Shown: positions 1 through 7,023 of the stretch, in pieces
Layout: each line of letters starts with the position of its first letter
How positions within the stretch are numbered: the first letter of the stretch is position 1
From: Haplosporangium gracile
Taxonomy: Eukaryota > Mortierellomycota > Mortierellomycetes > Mortierellales > Mortierellaceae
Assembly: GCA_015499985.1 (NCBI GenBank)
Contig: JAAAUF010001166.1
Span: forward strand, 1-10,971
Length of the DNA: 10,971 nt
Reading direction: 5' to 3'
The notes under the pieces: generated by a model
What the model saw: only the letters and a program-made list of their open reading frames with translations
Databases searched by the model: none
Told to the model about the DNA's origin: nothing
Position numbers and translations under genes: made by a program

Positions 1-176
1 AAAAAAAAGTTAACCTTAAAGAACTGCGATGGTAGGGTACGGTGAAGATTTGATTTGCCTTTTATTTTTTTGTTTTTTGCCTGCTATTTTCTACGATCTT
101 GAGCAGGAAAAAAAAAAAAAAAAAGAGGCTGACATTAGACCTGCCGTTTAAATGCTTTTAAGGTTAACTTTTTTGG
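1..176. mobile_element. MITE-like inverted-repeat element (possibly cut by window edge)
   Basis: Bases 3-20 are the exact reverse complement of bases 157-174 (18 of 18; core TTTAAGGTTAAC plus a T run), and the match extends a little further with one extra T. A second, nested inverted repeat pairs the T-rich GCCTGCT at about 73-86 with AGCAGG plus an A run at 102-124. A short non-coding element of about 172 bp with terminal inverted repeats fits a non-autonomous DNA transposon (MITE). No transposase is present. The left end touches the window edge, so a target-site duplication cannot be checked. CRN homology begins just right of the right arm, suggesting insertion at the 5' end of that gene. 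It could instead be a chance palindrome in A/T-rich DNA, but 18 perfect bases including mixed sequence argue against that. Confidence 0.5.
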
Positions 177-1410
177 ATTACTTTTTTCGGAGCCTTGTTG
201 ATGGAGAGACAACTTCCCAAGCCTTCTCTGTTGACATCGACCAAACAAAGACAGTGGATCACCTCAAGAAGCTCATCAAGACTGAGAAGGCTCCTCGCTT
301 TGACGATGTCACTGCTGATGAGCTCACCCTCTGGCGTTTTTACATCCTCGACGAGAAAATGGACTCTTCTATTACGGCTGATGCTCTTGGCGATAAGACC
401 CAATTGAACAATCCGAGGACACGACTTTCCAAGCTGTTTCCCAAAGGTCCTGATGACAGCACATACATCATCATCCAGCGCCCTCTTCCAGGTAATGCAA
501 ACGCGCTTTGCTTTCATTGAAGCCTTGCACATGCGCTTGTCCAGGGTGTTTGAACTAATCCAATTCCAATCATCCATTGCGCCAATATAGCCCATGCACC
601 AATACCTCGTCCAAGCCTTGTATTTTAGACCTTCCCGACCGCTCAAGACCTGATTTAGTGTCCAAGAATCTCGCGCCGAGCTATATTTTCGAAAAGGTAA
701 AGGGCAATAACCGACCGGTCACACCTCAGTTTCCGGCGTTTCTTGCAAGCCACTTGCTGTAAAAGTGCGCTCTATGGATATCACCCTACAGTTCAGAAGC
801 ATGGTGTTGACTATTATTTATGCTCTTGGCGCTCAAATTGGCTGTGGGAAAACGCGCGCTGTGATCGAACTCCTGTCCTTGCACTGGGGTTCTACTTCAA
901 CACTGCGGGTGACGACTGGAGATCAGTTGATCACGCTCCACTCCACTGTCAAAGATCACCTGAACAATACCCGAGAATCCCCTACTGTTGACCGATAAGC
1001 AAACAACGCCTATGCAAACCCCCCCCCCCCCCCGACGCTGCTACTCTTCTTCTCATGTCTCCTCATATTCAAGTGCTATTTGAGCGTTGTTAACAGCAGA
1101 AATACGTTCACTTGCGCAAGGTGGATCCTCTTGCAAGTGTGCCCTCATGTGCTCTTCGATCAGGATAGTTTCAATATTATATTTCTTCAGCTTCGCAAAC
1201 TTTGACATCACACTTTAGGCAACCTTTTAGATTTGGTCCGCGAAATCTATGAAAATGCGATTGGATGTCTCATTCAACATGGATGCCTACCCAAAATCAA
1301 GGACAATACCAAACTTTTAGTGATCAACGACAAAGCGCAGTTCCTTAGCGATAAATTTAATGGCTTTTTTCAGTCAATGTCATCTTCGGACGACTCCCCG
1401 CGACCCCAAT
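152..1410 (+). pseudogene. Decayed Crinkler (CRN) effector: ubiquitin-like header plus P-loop NTPase relic
   Basis: CRN proteins combine a ubiquitin-like N-terminal header, a STAND/AAA-like P-loop NTPase and, usually, a C-terminal nuclease or other effector domain. The header is readable from about 188 to 491 (SLVDGE, KKLIKTEKAP, ADELTLWR, then IIIQRPLPG at its end). A donor-like GTAATG follows at 492, with CTAAT and AATATAG at 555-590, possibly an intron relic. Linker-like sequence appears in another frame at about 600-730 (KVKGNNRPV). Walker A (GCGKT) is at about 840-854, then VIELLSLHWG. A local frameshift near 890-925 puts FYFNTAGDD in a different frame from its flanks. Family-like sequence resumes in the third frame from about 926 to 1410, with stops at 996 and 1203 and a 15-C tract at 1019-1033. 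The Walker B region reads VINDKAQ (1320-1340), where family members usually have DEAQ. Homology ends at about 1407 (SSSDDSPRP), so no C-terminal effector domain is visible. The ATG at 152 and the following codons lie in the inverted-repeat arm and are not a native CRN start. The family call rests on recalled motifs. I regard the gene as dead. Confidence 0.8.
1019..1033 (+). repeat. Homopolymer run of 15 C inside the CRN relic
   Basis: Fifteen consecutive C residues lie between two stretches that both read as CRN NTPase in the third frame (ANNAYAN before, LLLFFSCLLIF after). The run replaces a few family residues. Such tracts expand by slippage and are also prone to sequencing error, so its exact length should not be trusted. 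Confidence 0.85.
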
Positions 1411-1654
1411 TACCGAGAGGCAATGGAACAATCTCTTCGAGCATCACCCTGGACATCAAATCCCTAGGTGCCCCGTTATCATATCATTTTAGGAGAACTA
1501 GATTATTTGTACATAAAGAAGCAACTTTTGCTAAGGAAACAATGAAGGCGATGTTGTTTTCATCACCCACCGGCGAAAGCAAAGCGATACCCTACAAGGT
1601 CCATGGTGAATCACAGGTCTCATTAGTAGAGATAAAGGGTAGGGAGCCAGACAG
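1411..1654. other. Segment after the CRN relic with no recognised content
   Basis: The third-frame reading stays open from the CRN relic through this stretch, but the translation no longer resembles the CRN family (for example LDIKSLGAPL, RTRLFVHKEA). Neither strand shows a convincing gene. It is probably unrelated sequence joined to the relic by a deletion or insertion near 1410. Confidence 0.4.
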
Positions 1655-1754
1655 GTTCTCTTCTTTTTTTAGCTTCTTTCTCTCCTTCAAAACTTTTCAC
1701 ACCCCTTACCAAGCTTCTCATCCTGCTCCACGCACCAACGCCTACACTCACACC
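1655..1754 (+). promoter_or_regulatory. Pyrimidine-rich leader in front of ATG 1755
   Basis: A C/T-dominated stretch (TTCTTTTTTT, CTTTCTCTCCTTC, then CACCAACGCCTACACTCACACC) runs straight into ATGTCC at 1755 with A at position -3. This resembles the leaders of expressed fungal genes, such as that before the gene at 5400. It suggests the decayed gene downstream once had a working promoter on this strand. Confidence 0.4.
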
Positions 1755-2507
1755 ATGTCCTTACAAGAGTATGGGCGACACCACCCTTCCCTCTACGTCT
1801 ATTCGTTGCACCCTCCGATGACTTGACAAGCGATCCTCCATCACCAGCGTCCTGTTTCTCTGGTGGCGCTTTGCGAAACAGGTGTGAAGATCAAGCTCAG
1901 GCATCAGACAGAGTGTTACCTTCGCTTTCATCGCTTTCACCACTTTCTTCACCATCAGATTCCAACCGCGACACATGTAACTCAGCGTCTTCTTCGTCGT
2001 TTCATTCCGGTCCACCAAATGGCTATCAGTAGTATCTAACAAGTTCAAGATATACACTGGACAATTGCGGACCTTACCTTATAGCCACATGTCATGAACT
2101 TTTACCAAGAATACTAACCCTACCGTCATAATATTGTATTCTCTGATTCCGACCACACTCGATGTCACCATAATCCTTTGAAAAGAATCCTTGACCTTCG
2201 GGTAGAGCGTAAGAAAGAGATATCCGAGGAGGCAAAGGGTTTGAGTACTTGACAAGTTGCTGATCACGTCTTAGAATTCCTCCAATAGCCCATGTTGTCC
2301 AGATTTTTCGACTCATCTGCTGTCCTTGGACCACCAGCGCCAACTGGTCCCTTGTGGTATGCGCCGAACCCTGACTCGTTGACGTTCCTTCGTCCAGATG
2401 ATTTCGTCTCCTGGCCAACTACTTTCTCCGTAGCGTTCATCAAGTTGTTAGACTCATCGACGTACAACTGTCTTATCAGACGGTGGTTTTACTTCATCCA
2501 GTCCCAG
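1755..2507 (+). pseudogene. Decayed plus-strand gene of unknown function, Ser-rich N-terminus
   Basis: From ATG 1755 the frame reads MSLQEYGRHHPSLYVYSL and stops at 1824. A one-base shift near 1810 continues directly into a Ser/Pro-rich stretch (DDLTSDPPSPAS, then SSLSPLSSPSDSNRD, SGPPNGYQ) that ends at the TAG at 2030-2032. From about 2121, back in the first frame, comes a charged helical stretch (RVERKKEISEEAKGL) with stops at 2250 and 2286, then an open stretch 2289-2507 (FFDSS, WYAPNPDSLTFLRPDDF, SWPTTFSVAFIKLLD) ending at a donor-like CAG/GTATTG. Codon choice there (TTC, GAC, AAC, ATC preferred) suits real coding on this strand. I read this as one gene with introns and several disabling changes. 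Some breaks could be sequencing errors or unrecognised introns (CA/GTAGTA at about 2028 is donor-like). I do not recognise the family. A fragment at about 2666-2800 (ELVNSQNTKIGERKPSALG) may be a further exon. Confidence 0.4.
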
Positions 2508-2829
2508 GTATTGCATATTTTTTATTTCTATTCATCGTTTATCTCGACCTTCATGTCTGGAGAGCTTGATCAAACCGCGCGTTCCGACGTGAGCTCCTAG
2601 ATATTCTTTGTTTTTGTAAAGTCCGAATTCTGCCTGACACGAAGTGATGAGCTGGTCGGGTTGCGCGGGTCAGCTTACTGCGAGAGTTGGTCAACTCACA
2701 GAATACTAAGATCGGAGAGAGGAAGCCTTCTGCACTTGGATGGAGGTTCCGGAGTTCGTCTGACTGGAGCCTAGGACCCATTCAATGCTCGTTGATAAAA
2801 TGTTTCTAGATTTGCATTCAAAATGGCAT

Positions 2830-3510
2830 AAGTCTCACATTCCATTTGGTCGAAAAGTATATCGGGTGCGACTTGCAGCAATTCAACATTCATACTCCAT
2901 AATTGTTTTTAAAGCCCCTGAGCTCCACTTGATTTGTGTCTAGCGCATACAGCAACATATTCCGCTCCCTTCCCCTGGGCTTATAGAAGTCGATTTGTAT
3001 CCGCTCTTCATTGTGGTCGCGGTAATCCTCCAAGGGCCAAGTTATTTTTTTTTAAGGAGGGGAGGCTGACAGAAAGTTGTTCTGCTGTTCGATTTGTTGA
3101 TATCTTGATTTGAAGTGATGCTGATACAGATGACCAATACTCCTTGCCACTGTTCCGCTGCCAAATGTCATATTTCTGCTTTAGACTGTCTCATGCACGT
3201 AATGGAATGTCAGTTGGTGACAATAGTACCACGAAAGTTTCATGAGCGTCTTCCCTACAACTGTAGCCAAATTGCTTTACAAAAGAAGGCATCGTAATTG
3301 GTCTTTCGCTTTCATAGGCATTTAGGAGAGCCATTGAAGATGTGACATCTGAAATGGATTGTCTAATGATGTGCTCAAATAAAACTAAATACATGTGTAT
3401 GTTAGCTACCAATTTAACAGCTGTTCCCAAAAGATAATAATCATTACAACAATGTGGAGTGATAAAAAAGACTCCCCGACGCTGTTAAGACATGCCGACG
3501 ATGGCCTTCT
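2830..3510. other. Intergenic stretch without a recognisable gene
   Basis: This A/T-leaning stretch shows only short frames on both strands. The longest is a 79-codon minus-strand frame at 3191-3430 (contains MALLNAYESERPITM and PSFVKQFGY), which looks somewhat protein-like, but I can attach no family to it and see no start context or splice signals. I would not call it a gene. Confidence 0.4.
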
Positions 3511-3752
3511 TTAATCACCATCTTAACACACCCCGCTCTTCGCCCCCCTGCCGCCGCAAATGCACCTAAACAGGAGACCTAAAAGAGCACCAGTGCTCAC
3601 GGATAAGATGCTTTATCCACGAGACTAGCATAACTATCCAGTATACCCTGAGAGTTACCACCTTCCCACACCCCGCTTTCCGCCCCCTGCCGCCGCATAA
3701 GCACCTAAACAGGGAACCTAAGAAAGCACCGGTGTATATTGGCAAGATGTTG
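3511..3752. repeat. Imperfect tandem duplication, 140-bp period
   Basis: Copy A (3511-3612) and copy B (3651-3752) align over about 100 bp with one gap and roughly 75-80% identity by eye. Shared blocks are ACACCCCGCT, CTGCCGCCGCA and GCACCTAAACAGG. The period is 140 bp. Copy A contains two perfect hairpins that B has lost: GAGCAC/GTGCTC (3585-3598) and GGATAA/TTATCC (3601-3618). Read on the minus strand, both copies give related peptides (STGALLGLLFRCICGGRG in A, YTGAFLGSLFRCLCGGRG in B), so the unit could be a coding relic rather than a non-coding element. The spacer between the copies (about 3615-3650) is not repeated. Confidence 0.7.
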
Positions 3753-3759
3753 CTAACCC

Positions 3760-4410
3760 CAAAGACCTTACGATCATGCAAGAGGAAAAAGGGAATAGAT
3801 TACCTTCGCTGGTTTATGTATTCCATGTTCCATGCGATAGATAATTAGTAATATTAAAAATAGGTATCCCAGCTAACAGCATGCATGCCAACCAGCATCA
3901 TGCAATGAAACACATATAGCATACCCAGTTCTTCTTGGAGTATCCGTTTTCATCGTGTTGTTAACTGATGCGTCAGCTAAACTTGTTATCGCAACAGATT
4001 GCAGTTTGGCAGATCATTTCCTTCTCTGGAGAGCCCAATGCATGTTGTCAGTATGCATGTGGGCATTACTGTCCCACTGTCGTTGCAACCCCATGCCCTT
4101 CTGAAGAAGTCCAATATGCTTGGACTAAAGAAGACGATCGATAGTATGCTTGCTGCTTTGTGAATTCATCATCTGTCGATGTGAATCTGAGATAGCCTCC
4201 ATAATCGATGGCGGCGATGCGTGCACAGGTTTTAATATACTCCTCTGTGGGGAACCCCCTTTAGCTCGGCTCTCCAATCCATAGTACTCCTGCTTCTTGA
4301 TGGTAAGTGACGTCTAATAAATAACATTGCACAAAAAACCAAAACATAGTGTATTAAATCAATGTCATTCATAGAGAAAGGGAATAACAGTGAATGGTGA
4401 GCTCAAAAGT
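3760..4410. other. Intergenic stretch without a recognisable gene
   Basis: No frame on either strand has convincing codon use or family motifs. Small palindromes occur (GCATGCATGC near 3880, GGGGAACCCC near 4250), but nothing here forms a larger element. It separates the 140-bp duplication from the structured repeat pair. Confidence 0.45.
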
Positions 4411-4417
4411 CAAAAAA

Positions 4418-4541
4418 GGCTCTGCCAGAGCGTTGTTGAATACTCCTGGGACTCCAAGCAAGCGGCCACGATTTGGACTATAGCATAGCGAGACCTCAAG
4501 TGGTGTTGAGCAGTTTGTATCTGCTCAACGTGCGTGAGGGA
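4418..4541. repeat. Structured ~120-bp repeat, copy 1
   Basis: This copy aligns with 4611-4731 at roughly 70-75% identity by eye, starting GGCTC and ending GCGTG then AGGGA. It contains a 9-bp perfect stem, GTTGAGCAG (4505-4513) with CTGCTCAAC (4521-4529), around a 7-nt loop. A short GCTC/GAGC stem lies at the start. CGTTGT (4431-4436) can pair with the ATAGCG end of CATAGCG (4494-4500) using G-U pairs. Pairing kept with G-U substitutions suggests a structured transcript, but no tRNA cloverleaf or clear pol III boxes are visible. Confidence 0.7.
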
Positions 4542-4610
4542 GTACAACATCCAACCCTCGTCATAATCAGATTCAGGATAGTAGGATTGAACTTCAGCAT
4601 GGTTCAAGAA

Positions 4611-4731
4611 GGCTCCGCTCGAGCGTTATGAATCTCCTGGGCCGCAAGCAGGCTACCACTTTCGAACTCTCGCATAACGAATCCTCAAGAGGTGTTGGAT
4701 GATTAAAACACATCCAACGCGCGTGGAGGGA
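4611..4731. repeat. Structured ~120-bp repeat, copy 2
   Basis: This is the second copy, 193 bp downstream of copy 1 in the same orientation. The equivalent hairpin is GTTGGATG (4694-4701) with CATCCAAC (4711-4718) around a 9-nt loop. The arms differ from copy 1 on both sides yet still pair, which is compensatory change. A second perfect stem, CGTTATG (4624-4630) with CATAACG (4673-4679), encloses the middle of the unit. On the minus strand GAGAGTTCGAAAG resembles a pol III B box with one mismatch. A tRNA-derived SINE or an unknown ncRNA family would both fit; neither is shown. Confidence 0.7.
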
Positions 4732-4898
4732 CAAGGTAGGAGAGGTAGTCAACCCCATGCACCTCAACTTGGAAGAAAATAACAATTAGATCATGGAACA
4801 TTGTTGTGTGCACTTACCCTGCCTTGATCTTGGAACGCGACGAATTGTGGGAGCGAATGGAAGTCAATTTTTTGGCTTAGCTGTCGCGTGGCGGTATT

Positions 4899-5198
4899 TC
4901 ATCCCGCATCCTTGTCCAAAGCCACACCAACTTCCCCAAACATCGTCTTGGCATCTTCCCTCCATTCCTTCTTGAAGTTCAGCTGCTCCGGAAGCTCGGC
5001 CAGTCTGTACGACACCGACTCATCCTCATCCATAGTACATTCGACAAATAACCGCCCAGAGGCATCCGTAACAACCTCGTAAGACCTCAGCTTCCTTGGT
5101 GGCCCCTCCTCTCCGTCCACTTCATACGCCTCGCGTCTACGTCTCAAAGACAAACGACAGGGGGAGGAGGAGAGACGCGATCTCTCCTCTGTGCGCCC
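4899..5198 (-). CDS. 3' exon of a minus-strand gene of unknown function
   Basis: The minus-strand frame from 5198 to the TGA at 4901-4899 has strong coding character: Glu/Asp/Lys-rich, GAG/AAG-type codons, and no low complexity in its last 60 residues (RLFVECTMDEDESV, LAELPEQLNFKKEWRED, MFGEVGVALDKDAG at the end). Just upstream on this strand is a textbook 3' splice site: a long T-rich tract, then CATTTCAG, with intron end at 5199 and phase 0. The frame continues past that point only through intron-like T-rich sequence without an ATG, so at least one upstream exon is missing from the model. The only nearby ATGs on this strand (5335-5350) would give a tiny hydrophobic first exon with a weak GTGAAG donor near 5298, which I regard as a guess. 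The first residues of this exon are basic (RSRLSSSPCRLSLRRRR). The gene is head-to-head with the one at 5400. I do not recognise the family. Confidence 0.6.
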   Translation of the reverse strand, partial: GRTEERSRLSSSPCRLSLRRRREAYEVDGEEGPPRKLRSYEVVTDASGRLFVECTMDEDESVSYRLAELPEQLNFKKEWREDAKTMFGEVGVALDKDAG

Positions 5199-5200
5199 CT

Positions 5201-5399
5201 GAAATGAAAAAAAGAAGTCCAAAAAAAAAGCGAGCGAATAAATTTTAGATTATTATAATTTGCTTGCTTTCTTGCTTTTTTTTTTTTCTGTCCTTCACAC
5301 AAACACACAAGCGTAAGGGAACCAACCAAACAAGCATCATCACCAACATCCTCACCCTAATACAATCGCGCGGTCAAACAACAACAACAATAACAAGAA
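5201..5399. promoter_or_regulatory. Divergent intergenic region with CAA-rich leader for the gene at 5400
   Basis: This stretch lies between the minus-strand exon and ATG 5400. It holds an A/T-rich core (AATAAATTTTAGATTATTATAATT, 5237-5260), a T-rich block (5271-5287) and an A/C-rich leader with CAA repeats (about 5378-5393) directly before the ATG, whose -3 base is A. The A/C-rich, G-poor segment fits an unstructured 5' UTR. The left half also carries the intron end of the minus-strand gene, so regulatory and intronic sequence may overlap here. Confidence 0.4.
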
Positions 5400-6723
5400 A
5401 TGCAATCCCCAGCAAGCAGCATCCAATCCCCGCGCCCACAAGGCTGGCAAGCTCAACAGAATCAGCAACCTGGCGCATTCGAAAAGGAACTGATGGCCTC
5501 ACTCCATGTACTCCTCAACCAGCTCGGAGAAGTCGAGCGACAAGGTCTCGTCATGTTCCACAAGATGTAAGTCAAAAGGACGGAAGGAGTGACTCATGTC
5601 AGCGATTAAGCAGTAGCTAGAAGGAGGCGACGTTACTTTATTACTAGACTATTACCATTTTATTTTATTTTTTTTGCTTGTTGCTTGCTTGTTCAAAGGA
5701 ACACAGCAGGGAGAAAAGCGAACGCGATTGAACTGGAGATCAACTACAAGGAAAATCAGAAGGAAACAGGAGAGAACAAGAAACATGCCTCTGGCGCGTT
5801 GACGGACACAATTATTTAATTAGTACGTCAATTAACCTCGCTTCCTTTCTATGCATAAAAAAACCTGTAGTGAAGAATCTTTCAAGCACCCATACACACA
5901 ACAAGAAGCAATCGGTAAAAGCACACACCACCACTTCCTCCTCCACACAACAACACCGACAACTTGACGTTCTAAAATATCGTCCATTACTTTCTCGACT
6001 TCAGCCTTTCTAACTCAACCAACCTTTTCCTTCTTCTCCTCTTACCACCTTACCAACACCCACAAAACAGCCGACACAGCAAACCTCTTAATCCAGCTAG
6101 AAACCCTCACTACCCAATCAAAAACAACAGGCTTTGGCGCACTCACACACCTCCCAACCTCCCAAACCGTCGCTTCCACCCCTACACCTTCCGCATCTGC
6201 AATCCCTACAACCACCACCCCAGGACCTTCAGGAGCAGGAGGTACTCCAAAACCTATGTTCCTGTCCCCGCGCATGCAGAATCATATCCATAATAACCAA
6301 CAGAACAATACCAATGGTGCCGTTAATATTAATAATGCAGGAGGAGGAACAGCAGGAACGGGAGCTGATACACAGATGATGTCTCCGACTCCAGTCAGTG
6401 TAGTAGGCACTCCGTCAGGTACAGGTGCAGTTGCGAACGCAAGCGCAACAACAGGATCGCCATCTCCGTTCCCAACTTCGGATATACTCATGTCCGCCAC
6501 AACTCCGATCGCCGATCCCAACCTCCCCCCTCCTCCTACTTCCACTGCAGCAGGAGGAACGGCAGTAGCGACACCGGCCACGCCCTCGGCATGGTCATCA
6601 AACCCCAGTGCGGCCCTGGCCCAGATGCTCGATGCTCGTCAGAAGGATGTCCAGGCACTTTCGACTGAGAAGCGGAAATTGAAGACGAACTTCAAAGTCG
6701 CCGCTCAAATGATCAAGATCTGA
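5400..6723 (+). CDS. Three-exon gene, 287-aa helical/low-complexity protein of unknown family
   Basis: I assembled this gene from splice signals. Exon 1 is 5400-5566 (ATG to AT/GTAAGT), exon 2 is 5871-5914 (after CCTGTAG, before GTAAAA; 44 nt), and exon 3 is 6071-6723 (after CACAAAACAG, to TGA). Introns are 304 and 156 nt. All phases agree and the total is 864 nt. Both introns have pyrimidine-rich or branch-like sequence (CTAAC near 6010). The product starts with a Gln/Ser/Pro tail, then a helical segment at about residues 27-88 (ELMASLHVLLNQLGEVERQG, then NLLIQLETLTTQSK across the exon junctions). Residues about 90-255 are Thr/Pro/Ala/Asn-rich and probably disordered. A final charged helix (residues about 252-287: MLDARQKDVQALSTEKRKLK) can form a coiled coil. 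Two helices separated by a disordered linker suggest a subunit of a larger complex, perhaps transcriptional, but that is inference. The gene converges on the SET-like gene and is head-to-head with the exon at 4899. Confidence 0.75.
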
Positions 6724-7023
6724 AAAGCGCAGGCTCGGGAAACAGGAACAACCATCCATCGTGATTCAGCCTTTGTTTCTTCCTTTTCCTGAACTTTTTT
6801 TTTTTTTTTTTGGAAAACACAACAACACAAAAAACTTAACTGTATTATTATCGATTTTTTTTTTTTTTATTTGGGAGAAAATGCTACAACGAATGAGGAC
6901 AAGAGAAAAGGTACAAGTACAAAATGAATGTGAGGGCTTACAACAAAGAAACTAAAAGAACAACAGAAAAGGGCAAAAGAGCAAACTCACAGATTCATAA
7001 AAAAAAATCGCATTATGCACTCT
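6724..7023. other. Convergent intergenic region with two long T tracts
   Basis: This is the spacer between the stop of the plus-strand gene (6723) and the stop of the minus-strand SET-like gene (7024). It contains T runs of 17 (6795-6811) and 14 (6855-6868) and A-rich sequence, plausible as overlapping 3' UTRs. I see no clear AATAAA signal on either strand and no gene. Confidence 0.5.

Noticed and set aside
164..646. 160-codon minus-strand frame opposite the CRN header
   Set aside because: It lies opposite recognisable CRN coding sequence and shows no family motif of its own, so it is a shadow.
2092..2418. 108-codon minus-strand frame as the real gene in this interval
   Set aside because: The plus-strand reading has better codon choice, a leader and a start; the minus frame has no recognisable motif. 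The strand is not fully settled.
3191..3430. 79-codon minus-strand frame in the intergenic stretch
   Set aside because: It is somewhat protein-like, but has no family, no codon-use support and no flanking gene signals.
4418..4731. tRNA genes in the structured repeats
   Set aside because: There is no cloverleaf, no proper A and B boxes and no anticodon arm; the B-box-like strings each have a mismatch.
5699..5818. Alternative exon after the acceptor-like CAAAG at 5698
   Set aside because: It keeps frame at first but ends in a stop at 5816 and offers no good donor, while the exon at 5871-5914 fits both neighbours in phase.
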